The translations under genes and the position numbers were made by a program. This document shows positions 28,768 through 34,492 of a stretch of 34,492 bases of DNA, one piece after another. The notes below the pieces were generated by a model that was given only the letters and a program-made list of their open reading frames with translations, was not told the origin of the DNA and did not search any database. Source of the stretch: a virus; IMG/VR virus record IMGVR_UViG_3300032304_000308, positions 1 to 34,492 of that record. One strand, given 5' to 3'. Numbering within the stretch: the stretch's first letter is position 1; each line of letters begins with the position of its first letter.

Positions 28768-29958
28768 CTACTCGACATGAACTACTTTACCTACAACTGA
28801 ACTACTATCAAAGCGTGAGTTGCCTTTGATGCACCACATGGTAGGCATGGTGACTGAACTCCAATTACCTATATCTGAATTGATATACCCGTCGGTGAGC
28901 ATAATGACGCACTCAGGGACTAGGTTCTCTTTCTTCATATAAGCAGGTACGCAGTCAGGGTCAGTACCGCCCCCGCCTTTGGCTTGCGTTGATTCCACTA
29001 GGTTGCATAACTCTGCCCCTTGGTAGGTTTCATGCCCAGCCACACGAGTGTCCCAATACAACAGATCGATCTTTTCGGGACAGACTTCGTCGCAAATTGA
29101 CTTGACTTCGGACAAGAATCCCGCCAGTTCCTCGCCACCAATAGAGCCTGAGGTGTCGATACCAACAAGGATTGCCCCTACCTTTTCATCGTAAGATGAT
29201 GGCATGATTAAGTCCGATGCGATATACCGCTTATGCAAGCGACGCCATGTAGTTTGATCCTTGCCTTGAGTGGTCGTCTTAACAAAGTCACGCAATGCCT
29301 CCTTCCAATCAATCTTGGGAGTCATGAGGTCTTGCAGTTCTCTAGAAACATTACCGCCCATCTTACCTGCTAGGATAGAACCTTGACGCAATGCTCTCTC
29401 GATCTCGTTGGCGATCTCTGCCTGTTCCTCAGGCGTTGCTTCCTTCGCCCCTTCCCAATCGTGTTCGTCAAAGCCTTTCTCGCCACCACCTCCGCCACCG
29501 CCGTGCTCTTCGTATAGCAATGCAAAGACTTGTGCCGTATCCATACCCCGATACTTTTCATCGATCAAGCCCATCACATTACCATCAGCATCGACTGGCA
29601 TCTCAACATCGTGACCCTCAGGATCATAGTCACGGATCTGTAAGTTAATCACATAGTCGCAAGCAGCGTTAGCTAGCTGTGCATTTTTCTTATGTAAGTT
29701 CTCCCACACAACCAAGTGGCGGTATGCCTTGTGCATATTCTCATGCAAGATAACAAAAGCCAAAGCCTTGTCAGTCAAGCTATCCACAAAGGCACGACCA
29801 TAGACAACATCTAAACCGTTTGTCTTAGCAGTCGGCGTATCATCATCTACTGATACCTTGCCCACCATAAACAAACCCGAGAACAAACAGAAGTTCCTGT
29901 GTTTCATCAACTGCACATGAGTGCGTTCAATGCGTTGTTCCGCTGATAACTTGCTCAT
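28768..29958 (-). CDS. VWA-domain protein with N-terminal metallopeptidase-like domain (DUF2201-like)
   Basis: From the ATG at 29958 the product is 396 residues. The N-terminal part has ILHENMHKAYRH with HENMH (72-76), an HEXXH zinc motif. A linker with seven Gly follows, and then a von Willebrand A domain with MIDAS residues DTSGS (268-272), Thr332-Asp333 and LTDG (Asp356). This is the layout of the putative metallopeptidase plus VWA-like (DUF2201) family. VWA partners of MoxR ATPases act as client adaptors in metal insertion or chaperoning. The ATG was chosen because GGAGGAAG stands six bases upstream. It overlaps the upstream 83-aa gene by 32 bases. Confidence 0.88.
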   Translation of the reverse strand: MSKLSAEQRIERTHVQLMKHRNFCLFSGLFMVGKVSVDDDTPTAKTNGLDVVYGRAFVDSLTDKALAFVILHENMHKAYRHLVVWENLHKKNAQLANAACDYVINLQIRDYDPEGHDVEMPVDADGNVMGLIDEKYRGMDTAQVFALLYEEHGGGGGGGEKGFDEHDWEGAKEATPEEQAEIANEIERALRQGSILAGKMGGNVSRELQDLMTPKIDWKEALRDFVKTTTQGKDQTTWRRLHKRYIASDLIMPSSYDEKVGAILVGIDTSGSIGGEELAGFLSEVKSICDEVCPEKIDLLYWDTRVAGHETYQGAELCNLVESTQAKGGGGTDPDCVPAYMKKENLVPECVIMLTDGYINSDIGNWSSVTMPTMWCIKGNSRFDSSSVVGKVVHVE

Positions 29959-30178
29959 CATCTTCCTCCATTTCTTTGATATGTTCTTCATACTTCTCTA
30001 CTGCTTGGCTAAGCAAGCGGAGTAACTGCACCCCTGTCATGTTTGCTTGACCCATTGCCGTTGACACTAACATAGACACGAGTACAGACAACACTACCTC
30101 GAGTTCTATCTTTTCCTCGGTAAGTAAGTCACCCACCTTATCCGCCAACTGCTCGGCTTTCTCTTTTACATCCATCAT
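29927..30178 (-). CDS. Helical hypothetical protein in the MoxR-VWA module (83 aa)
   Basis: The product begins MMDVKEKAEQLADKVGDLLT. A central stretch (IELEVVLSVLVSMLVSTAMG) is hydrophobic but interrupted by Glu, so it may be an amphipathic or membrane-associated helix. It ends in an acidic helix (EKYEEHIKEMEEDDEQV). ATGATG marks the start, overlapping the stop of the tiny membrane protein upstream, with GGGAG before it. It sits between MoxR and VWA and may be an assembly partner; no family is recognised. Confidence 0.72.
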   Translation of the reverse strand: MMDVKEKAEQLADKVGDLLTEEKIELEVVLSVLVSMLVSTAMGQANMTGVQLLRLLSQAVEKYEEHIKEMEEDDEQVISGTTH

Positions 30179-30273
30179 TTACTCTCCCACAATAAGTTAA
30201 TTAAAACATAGGCAATAACGCCCCATGCAAACACACCACTTAACACAAAAAATACAGTTAGTATTCCTAACAT
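30175..30273 (-). CDS. Tiny membrane protein (32 aa) in the MoxR-VWA module
   Basis: A very strong ribosome site (AAGGAGGG) stands before an ATG at 30273 that opens a 32-codon frame. The product starts MLGILTVFFVLSGVFAWGVI and continues AYVLINLLWESK: one membrane helix with hardly any loop. Its stop overlaps the next start, so it is coupled to the 83-aa gene. It might anchor the MoxR/VWA complex to the membrane; that is an inference from position. Confidence 0.75.
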   Translation of the reverse strand: MLGILTVFFVLSGVFAWGVIAYVLINLLWESK

Positions 30274-30282
30274 AAACCCTCC

Positions 30283-31377
30283 TTAGAACAAATACTGATT
30301 AGTACGCATCCAATCAACAAACGATTGGCTTGTCAAGAATAGCTTCTTCTTCTCGTCGTTCTTCATACCAGTCAAGCAGAACACAGACTGCAACTCTTTC
30401 GGTGTACGCTTGAGATACTCAAAGAACTTACCAATAGATTCTCTATCCACACGCTGAACCGCAGAGAAAGCTAGCAGGCACAGAGCCGCAGGACTTGTCG
30501 GAACTTGAGCCGTTGCGGGGGACTTGCATATCTCCTCCCAACTTGGGAGGGAGTCGGCGACTTCCACAAAAGACATAAGATCCCTAGCGGCAGGTGCTCC
30601 GATCGTACCTTCCAATGCACAGATGGTCGTGTTAGTAGTGATGCCTGCTCGAGCCTTGAGGATATTACTTGCCCTTACTAGAGAACGAGGACTAACAAAA
30701 GACTTCTGTGCTTCCTTGGGGTTGAAGATATACTTATTGCCAGCCTGTGCTGAGTCAAGATAAGATGCCAAGCAATGCGGACTATTCTTTACCCATGCTA
30801 GAACCTCAGGTGCAACATCATTATCGACAGCCCATGCACCCCATGAGTCAGCATCAATAGAGCCGTCAGGGTTAAAGCCTGCGTGTGGTTTCTTTACAGT
30901 CACGACGGATACTCGGTTGCGAGTATGTGATCTCATGTTGTCACCAACGCCGTCGCTTGTGAAGTTGCCCGCAGTAATAACGATCGTGTCTTTATGCAAA
31001 GGTATGCCCATGATCTGCCGTGGCTCGTTAAGCATGGGGTGTAGCATATTCTGCACAGACTGATGACCCTTCGTAATCTCGTCACAGAAAATAACCAATG
31101 GCTCATTAAGATGAAAACCCCATTGCTCATTCGGATAGATACGCGTGGTCTTGGTTGTGTGGTCGGGGATCGGGATACCTAGCTCGCCTAGCTCTACATT
31201 GGGTACATCAATATAAATACCCTTGAACCCTGTGCGTCGTACTATGTTCTTAAACATAGCGGTTTTGCCAACCCCGGGCTCGCCCATAAGGTGTACTGTT
31301 CCGTTGCTACCCAGAGCGACGATTTGATCCTCTGCCTCTTTGAGAGTTGCAGACTTATTTAGAAATACTTCAGACAT
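30283..31377 (-). CDS. MoxR-family AAA+ ATPase
   Basis: The 364-residue protein has Walker A GEPGVGKT (32-39), Walker B LVIFCDEITK (94-103), sensor region ITAGNFTSD (about 134-142) and an Arg-rich SHTRNRV segment that could hold the arginine finger. The MoxR group works with a VWA protein to remodel or insert metal into clients, as in RavA-ViaA and NorQ-NorD. Here the VWA partner lies downstream in the same direction, separated by two small genes. AAGGAAG stands eight bases before the ATG, just after palindrome C. Confidence 0.92.
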   Translation of the reverse strand: MSEVFLNKSATLKEAEDQIVALGSNGTVHLMGEPGVGKTAMFKNIVRRTGFKGIYIDVPNVELGELGIPIPDHTTKTTRIYPNEQWGFHLNEPLVIFCDEITKGHQSVQNMLHPMLNEPRQIMGIPLHKDTIVITAGNFTSDGVGDNMRSHTRNRVSVVTVKKPHAGFNPDGSIDADSWGAWAVDNDVAPEVLAWVKNSPHCLASYLDSAQAGNKYIFNPKEAQKSFVSPRSLVRASNILKARAGITTNTTICALEGTIGAPAARDLMSFVEVADSLPSWEEICKSPATAQVPTSPAALCLLAFSAVQRVDRESIGKFFEYLKRTPKELQSVFCLTGMKNDEKKKLFLTSQSFVDWMRTNQYLF

Positions 31378-31403
31378 AATGAACTTCCTTTCGTTGTTGT
31401 TGA

Positions 31404-31431
31404 GAACTTTCTAACGGTTGTTAGATTGTTC
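31404..31431. repeat. Dispersed palindrome, copy C
   Basis: Arms GAACTTTCTAAC (31404-31415) and GTTAGATTGTTC (31420-31431) have two mismatches and a 4-base centre. It lies 26 bases before the MoxR ATG, immediately ahead of its ribosome site, and 12 bases after the stop of the upstream 308-aa gene. Confidence 0.8.
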
Positions 31432-31443
31432 GGGGTACTGCGA

Positions 31444-32370
31444 TTAAATATACTTAGCGTTGCGGTCATAGAAAGCGTTGCCAATTTCAATCGGCTCGGC
31501 GGTGAAAACTTCGTCTTTAAATCTATACTTGACTATCTCGGTAAAGCCGTTGAGAAAGTCGTTCGTATTGCAACAGCCCATCCAACCAAAGCCATGACCC
31601 AATTCCGTTGCGGCTTGGTATGCTACCTCTAGGTCTCCAGAGTCAATAAAAGAATCTATTAACTTAAACACACGAGCACGGTTATGTATTGCCGCTTCTT
31701 TATTCCAGCCACGATTAGTAAAGTTATAGTAATACCAAGAATCTGAACCTTTCTTGTCTTTGTCGGGTAACTTAGTGTCGATACTGAACATAGCTATGCC
31801 GTACTCAATAAACTTAGCGTAACGCTTGCGGACTGCGTTCATCGCCCTGCGGTTTGCTTTGTACTTGTGCTCTTGCTTCGGGTTAGTCGGTCGCATTACT
31901 CTAGCCATGACTCCGCCGTATTCAGACTTCCCCTCGCCTGTTGGCTCTAACATCAATCCCTCGTGGGTCATGATATAAGACTTGCCGTCCTTGGTTTTAA
32001 AGTAAGGCTTGCCGTTGAACGAATAGATTTCTCCGTAGGTGTCCGAGATCGAATAGTTGACCGTTGAGTTGATCGTGGGGTTAGAATACCCGCCAGTTCC
32101 TACCCAAATACTGCCGTCGGGAAACCACTCGACCCTATCCTTACCCCACACATTGGCAGAGTAAGTGACAACCCATTGACCCACACCGCCATCATCGACG
32201 GATCTCCAATTCTTCTTGATAGTGCGGTCGCTATGTTGCCGTTGCGAACCCAAGGGGCGACACTCTTCCTTCCTACCCCTGATTGGCGTTGTGTTGTCAA
32301 ACTTAATCTTGGCTTGCTCGTAGCTAGCAAGTTGCTTGACCCCTGCGGTATTTCCAAATCCCCATGACAT
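31444..32370 (-). CDS. Hypothetical protein (308 aa) upstream of the MoxR-VWA module
   Basis: The product has a beta-rich N-terminal half (VGQWVVTYSANVWGKDRVEW, then DGSIWVGTGGYSNPTINST) and a helical C-terminal half (RRAMNAVRKRYAKFIEYGIA). A Gly/Cys patch GHGFGWMGCCNTNDFLNG occurs near the end. No membrane segment or known catalytic motif is apparent. AAAGGAG precedes its ATG at 32370. It is separated from MoxR by palindrome C, so it may be a separate transcript unit or the first gene of the same block. Function unknown. Confidence 0.75.
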   Translation of the reverse strand: MSWGFGNTAGVKQLASYEQAKIKFDNTTPIRGRKEECRPLGSQRQHSDRTIKKNWRSVDDGGVGQWVVTYSANVWGKDRVEWFPDGSIWVGTGGYSNPTINSTVNYSISDTYGEIYSFNGKPYFKTKDGKSYIMTHEGLMLEPTGEGKSEYGGVMARVMRPTNPKQEHKYKANRRAMNAVRKRYAKFIEYGIAMFSIDTKLPDKDKKGSDSWYYYNFTNRGWNKEAAIHNRARVFKLIDSFIDSGDLEVAYQAATELGHGFGWMGCCNTNDFLNGFTEIVKYRFKDEVFTAEPIEIGNAFYDRNAKYI

Positions 32371-32371
32371 A

Positions 32372-32626
32372 TTAAATCTCCTTTAGAATTAAATAACAGA
32401 TATAAACAAGAAACCCAATGGCAGGTGCTATCCACACCAACCCACCTAAAAACTCTACGCAGTCGTCCCACTCAGACTTATGCCGTTGTATTGCTATAGC
32501 GTAGTCGGCGTCTCTAAAAGCCTCGCTTGCTGAGCGGTGCGTTTTATTACTCCATATAAACTGAGCAGGGTCTGTTTCCCCTAGGTAAAGCGTCTTTACC
32601 GCTTTCTTTTTAGTATTCTTTGGCAT
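32372..32626 (-). CDS. Small membrane-anchored hypothetical protein (84 aa)
   Basis: From the ATG at 32626 the product is 84 residues. It has a basic start (MPKNTKKKAVKTLYLGETDP), a charged middle and one C-terminal membrane helix (FLGGLVWIAPAIGFLVYICY, then LILKEI). This makes it a tail-anchored type of protein. The frame is open further up, but that part overlaps the next gene, so the later ATG is favoured; its ribosome site is weak. Role unknown; it is one of several small membrane proteins in this arm. Confidence 0.65.
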   Translation of the reverse strand: MPKNTKKKAVKTLYLGETDPAQFIWSNKTHRSASEAFRDADYAIAIQRHKSEWDDCVEFLGGLVWIAPAIGFLVYICYLILKEI

Positions 32627-32960
32627 AGTCTTCGTCCCATTTGTTGTCAAAGTCGGTAGTAGCGTTGAGGATAGGTAATTTAAGGCACTCGGCAAATCTC
32701 TCCACTTGCAGAGCAACACCCTCTATCGTTTCGCTACCAACAGTAGCGTTGCAGTACCCACATGGCTCACCCTTGTCGTTGTAATAAACTTCTTGGATCT
32801 CGAGCCAATCCCCATCAAGCCCATCGTCAGGCATACGAACTAAGCGGTGATTCCAAAAGCTTCTTGGTTCTTTGTCCTGTTGCTCTTGTTCCTCGGTCAG
32901 CTTTTTAAAAGCCTCATCTTCCTCGGGGGTAGATAAGTCCTGCAATGTCCATGTTGTCAT
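32610..32960 (-). CDS. Hypothetical phage protein (116 aa)
   Basis: The ATG at 32960 overlaps the preceding stop (ATGA). The protein has an acidic coiled N-terminus (STPEEDEAFKKLTEEQEQQD) and a C-terminal strand-helix unit: EIQEVYYNDKGEPCGYCNAT, then ETIEGVALQVERFAECLKLP. The 'YYNDKGEPxGYC...QVERFxxCLxxPIL' pattern is common in small phage proteins of unknown role. Palindrome D lies 33 bases upstream of its start, inside the end of the preceding gene. Confidence 0.75.
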   Translation of the reverse strand: MTTWTLQDLSTPEEDEAFKKLTEEQEQQDKEPRSFWNHRLVRMPDDGLDGDWLEIQEVYYNDKGEPCGYCNATVGSETIEGVALQVERFAECLKLPILNATTDFDNKWDEDYAKEY

Positions 32961-33235
32961 TTGCCACACTCGCTTTCTTGGTTAGTTTCGGTTGGAACAT
33001 CCCTACCATCTGTTAGATTGTTCCGTTCCATGTCTATAAAAATATTTACTGCCTCGTCCATCTTTTCCCCATAAATGCGTTTGAGGTCAACGATGGTTTT
33101 GGTGTTTTTTGCGTCAAGCATAGCTTTTGCCCCACCAGTTTTTACATCTAAATACATACGCACCAATGCCTCCTGATCCTCTAGGTTATCTATTAGGTGT
33201 GCTATGTTCAGTTGCATCTGCTTTAATTTACTCAC
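32957..33235 (-). CDS. Helical hypothetical protein (92 aa) with repeat-derived tail
   Basis: The product is helical (LKQMQLNIAHLIDNLEDQEA, then TIVDLKRIYGEKMDEAVNIF). Its last 20 or so residues (RNNLTDGRDVPTETNQESEC) are encoded by palindrome D and flanking bases and look disordered. ATGA overlaps tie it to the genes on both sides. Function unknown. The tail may have been added when the palindrome entered the 3' end of the gene. Confidence 0.7.
   Translation of the reverse strand: MSKLKQMQLNIAHLIDNLEDQEALVRMYLDVKTGGAKAMLDAKNTKTIVDLKRIYGEKMDEAVNIFIDMERNNLTDGRDVPTETNQESECGK
32994..33024. repeat. Dispersed palindrome, copy D (inside a coding end)
   Basis: Arms GGAACATCCCTAC (32994-33006) and GTTAGATTGTTCC (33012-33024) are separated by 5 bases. 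The outer six positions match and the middle has four mismatches, so this is the most decayed copy. It is the only copy within a reading frame, the 3' end of the 92-aa gene. Confidence 0.72.
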
Positions 33236-33426
33236 AGCTTCTCCTTCTGTAATGCAGTTAACTTCGCTTTTGCGAGGGCAAGCGAGGTATAGCCCTGTGC
33301 TACTTCTTCATACTGTGCAAGCGAGAATGGGTCGGAGTCTGCTGTTAATAGCTTAAGGCGTCCCTCCATCTCCGTTATCAGCTCGAGCAATTCGCTAATG
33401 CGTTGCCCCTTGTAGTGCGTTTTCAT
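33232..33426 (-). CDS. Small coiled-coil hypothetical protein (64 aa)
   Basis: The product begins MKTHYKGQRISELLELITEM and is helical throughout (SLAQYEEVAQGYTSLALAKA), likely one or two coiled coils. AGGAGATA precedes its ATG, which overlaps the upstream stop (ATGA). No function recognised. Confidence 0.7.
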   Translation of the reverse strand: MKTHYKGQRISELLELITEMEGRLKLLTADSDPFSLAQYEEVAQGYTSLALAKAKLTALQKEKL

Positions 33427-33617
33427 TCTGTATCTCCTGTAAATTTGTAGTTAAACCCTGCCAAGAACCCATCGACATAGCCCTGCTTTAGAAACCTACC
33501 CCCGTGGCGTTCCTCGATCGTACCTGTTGCGGAGTTGTATTCCTCGATATAGTTCCAGCTTTTTAATAGGGCGATGTTGATTACGCTATCCTCGACTGGC
33601 GGATCTTTACTGTTCAT
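33423..33617 (-). CDS. Hypothetical protein (64 aa)
   Basis: From the ATG at 33617 (GGAGGTGG just upstream, strong) the product is 64 residues, with IALLKSWNYIEEYNSATGTI and GGRFLKQGYVDGFLAGFNYK. The Trp/Tyr/Phe-rich ends suggest a small folded domain. The frame is open ten codons further, over the preceding gene, and I did not use that start. Unknown function. Confidence 0.7.
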   Translation of the reverse strand: MNSKDPPVEDSVINIALLKSWNYIEEYNSATGTIEERHGGRFLKQGYVDGFLAGFNYKFTGDTE

Positions 33618-33795
33618 AAGCCACCTCCAGCTTCTCCCCGAACACATACAGGTACGGATTGCTCTCGGCGACTAACGCTCTCTTTTGTTCCACGGTCGGT
33701 GCTTCCCTTAGTTTTTGGAGAAAGTCGTTGCCCCGCAGGAAGGCGTCCGATGGTATCCCCTTGTTTAGTGGTGCGGCAAATAGTGTGCGTGTCAT
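33607..33795 (-). CDS. Small early protein (62 aa)
   Basis: The product is MTRTLFAAPLNKGIPSDAFL then RGNDFLQKLREAPTVEQKRA and an acidic/aromatic end. It is helical and soluble, with AGAGGAC before its ATG. It overlaps the next start by eleven bases and the upstream gene by four (ATGA), so it belongs to the early coupled string. No family recognised. Confidence 0.68.
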   Translation of the reverse strand: MTRTLFAAPLNKGIPSDAFLRGNDFLQKLREAPTVEQKRALVAESNPYLYVFGEKLEVAYEQ

Positions 33796-33992
33796 GTTGT
33801 CCTCTTTGGGTTAAGTTGCTTTAGTAGCTCAAGGTCGGTGATGAGCATATAGTTGGATTTGTTGATCGGGGCGATTGTTCTGCTTAGGCTTTTGGCTTGG
33901 GCTTCGATATCTCCACAGGCTAGGCAATACTTGTAACCCAAGGCGGATCTGCCCTTGCTTACTGATGCCCCGCATCTCATACATATCTTCAT
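33792..33992 (-). CDS. Small zinc-ribbon-like protein (66 aa)
   Basis: From the ATG at 33992 the product has two CxxC pairs in MKICMRCGASVSKGRSALGY then KYCLACGDIEAQ, a probable zinc ribbon. The C-terminal part reads IAPINKSNYMLITDLELLKQ and ends NPKRTT. I recognise this Cys-x2-Cys, 'NKSNYxxITDxxLLxxLNPKRT' pattern from small phage proteins. AAGGGGAA precedes the ATG. The frame is open further up into the next gene, which I consider a shadow. Possibly an early nucleic-acid-binding protein. Confidence 0.78.
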   Translation of the reverse strand: MKICMRCGASVSKGRSALGYKYCLACGDIEAQAKSLSRTIAPINKSNYMLITDLELLKQLNPKRTT

Positions 33993-34002
33993 CGTTTTCC
34001 CC

Positions 34003-34224
34003 TTAGTTGGTTTCTGTGTATCGTAGCCCTGTGTTGGCGTCAATAGTGTTTGGCTCAGGGGGTGTGGACTTAGCTACGATTGCTTTGATAACCTCGATGA
34101 CTTCGTAGTCGGTCATGAGTCCGCCCTTGTATAGCGGATCTTCAAATGCGTCTAGGATATTCCCGAGGGTTGTGGAAGACTTGATGTCTTCTTTGTATTT
34201 ACTCCATTGGCTGATGTCTTGCAT
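34003..34224 (-). CDS. First early gene: hypothetical protein (73 aa)
   Basis: The ATG at 34224 has AAGGAAG upstream; the product is helical, starting MQDISQWSKYKEDIKSSTTL and including DYEVIEVIKAIVAKSTPPEP. A frame open to 34353 would start inside the promoter and was rejected. It is the first gene downstream of the strong promoter 34325-34353 and lies 19 bases after palindrome E. Products made first after infection often counter host defences or take over the host, but nothing in this sequence shows which. Confidence 0.7.
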   Translation of the reverse strand: MQDISQWSKYKEDIKSSTTLGNILDAFEDPLYKGGLMTDYEVIEVIKAIVAKSTPPEPNTIDANTGLRYTETN

Positions 34225-34243
34225 GGTTTGCTTCCTTTCGTTT

Positions 34244-34274
34244 GGAACATTCTTACTTGCTGTTAGTTTGTTCT
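34244..34274. repeat. Dispersed palindrome, copy E
   Basis: Arms GGAACATTCTTAC (34244-34256) and GTTAGTTTGTTCT (34262-34274) surround a 5-base centre. It lies 19 bases before the first early ATG, immediately upstream of the ribosome site, in the untranslated leader of the transcript from 34325-34353. Confidence 0.8.
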
Positions 34275-34311
34275 TGGTTGGTTGATAAAGCGGTGGATAA
34301 GTTTTGCCCGA

Positions 34312-34326
34312 CTGGACTTCGTCCAG
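34312..34326. promoter_or_regulatory. Dyad over the start site of the right-end promoter
   Basis: CTGGAC / GTCCAG with a 3-base centre forms a perfect dyad that touches the -10 element and covers the expected transcription start. It could be an operator. As RNA it would form a hairpin at the very 5' end of the early transcript. Confidence 0.5.
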
Positions 34327-34353
34327 TATACCACAATAAGCTAACAATGTCAA
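34325..34353 (-). promoter_or_regulatory. Strong sigma-70 early promoter
   Basis: On the minus strand: a perfect TTGACA (34353-34348), a 17-base spacer and TATACT (34330-34325; 5 of 6), with TGG just before the -10 (extended -10). It points into the right-arm genes, starting with 34003-34224. This is the best promoter in the window and is consistent with use by host RNA polymerase for early expression. Confidence 0.85.
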
Positions 34354-34492
34354 GTTTTTGTTCTAGGCTTCTGGGGCTGGGTAAAGCGTTGTATTGTTCG
34401 GGTTATGTGGCGGGTAATGGTGAGAGCGGTGAAAGCTTTGTATTGTTCTAGATTTGCGTGGTTTAGCTAGGGGGAGCTTTGTTCTAGATTTG
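34354..34492. repeat. Iterated TTGTTC elements upstream of the early promoter
   Basis: No gene is seen here. TTGTTC occurs at 34358, 34394, 34443 and 34479 (spacings 36, 49 and 36). The last two are part of a longer near-repeat (34434-34456 and 34475-34492) that reads AGCTTTG, then TTCTAGATTTG, differing by a 5-base TATTG. TTGTTC is also the outer end of the right arm of the dispersed palindromes. This could be regulatory sites, origin iterons or terminal repeats; the window ends inside the last copy. Confidence 0.55.

Noticed and set aside
34225-34353. Upstream extension of the first early gene to 34353
   Set aside because: It would start inside the -35 element of the best promoter and run through a palindrome; the ATG at 34224 has a good ribosome site.
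1-34492. Temperate lifestyle
   Set aside because: No integrase, excisionase or attachment-like repeat is recognisable, and the HTH protein sits in the replication operon; but the genome may continue outside the window, so this is not excluded.

Overview
The window is one end-to-end stretch of a tailed double-stranded DNA bacteriophage. The best fit is a podovirus-like lytic phage with a T7-style plan: a family A DNA polymerase, a primase-helicase, a holin/endolysin pair and very long internal (ejection) virion proteins. No ribosomal RNA, tRNA, CRISPR or insertion sequence was seen, and no integrase was recognised. No terminase, portal, major capsid or RNA polymerase gene is recognisable, so the rest of the virion module probably lies beyond base 1 or base 34492. 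Base composition is moderately AT-rich, and Shine-Dalgarno sites are frequent (AAGGAG, GGAGG). The host is probably a Gram-negative bacterium, judging from the GH19 endolysin with a GTA-type three-helix holin. I cannot name the host from sequence alone.

Left arm (1-14916, all plus strand): a small membrane protein, holin and GH19 endolysin are followed by six virion or virion-associated genes. These are a 734-aa propeller-like head/tail protein, a 93-aa protein, a 524-aa glycine-rich protein, a GNAT-like protein, a 791-aa Gln/Gly-rich protein and a 2289-aa giant with an HEXXH metallopeptidase site and a C-terminal LPD38-like region. A second gene of 57 codons with its own ribosome binding site appears to be overprinted inside the giant gene (8930-9103).

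Right arm (14997-34224, all minus strand, read right to left): early and replication genes run toward a minus-strand terminator at about 14915-14943, where the two arms meet. From the right end there is a near-consensus sigma-70 promoter (34325-34353), then a run of small early genes. Next comes a MoxR ATPase / tiny membrane protein / VWA-metallopeptidase / DUF3150-like module, closed by a terminator with a UUCG loop (26771-26796). The replication block follows: VRR-NUC, DNA polymerase, small genes, Cas4-like nuclease, sigma-region-4-like protein, DUF3310, HNH and SNF2 helicase. A second strong promoter (19611-19639), overlapped by a perfect dyad, heads the last operon: coiled-coil protein, SSB-like protein, HTH regulator, primase-helicase and a 65-aa protein.

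Four features look most worth follow-up. (1) Five related long palindromes (26741, 28727, 31404, 32994, 34244) all lie in the right arm; four stand just in front of a Shine-Dalgarno site. (2) The overprinted gene at 8930-9103. (3) The MoxR-VWA-DUF3150 module, with a hidden 32-aa membrane protein inside it. (4) A perfect 25-bp direct repeat flanks an 80-aa gene like a removable cassette; it lies next to a hidden 30-aa membrane protein gene. Adjacent minus-strand genes commonly overlap by ATGA or similar, so several very short genes were recognised by translational coupling.
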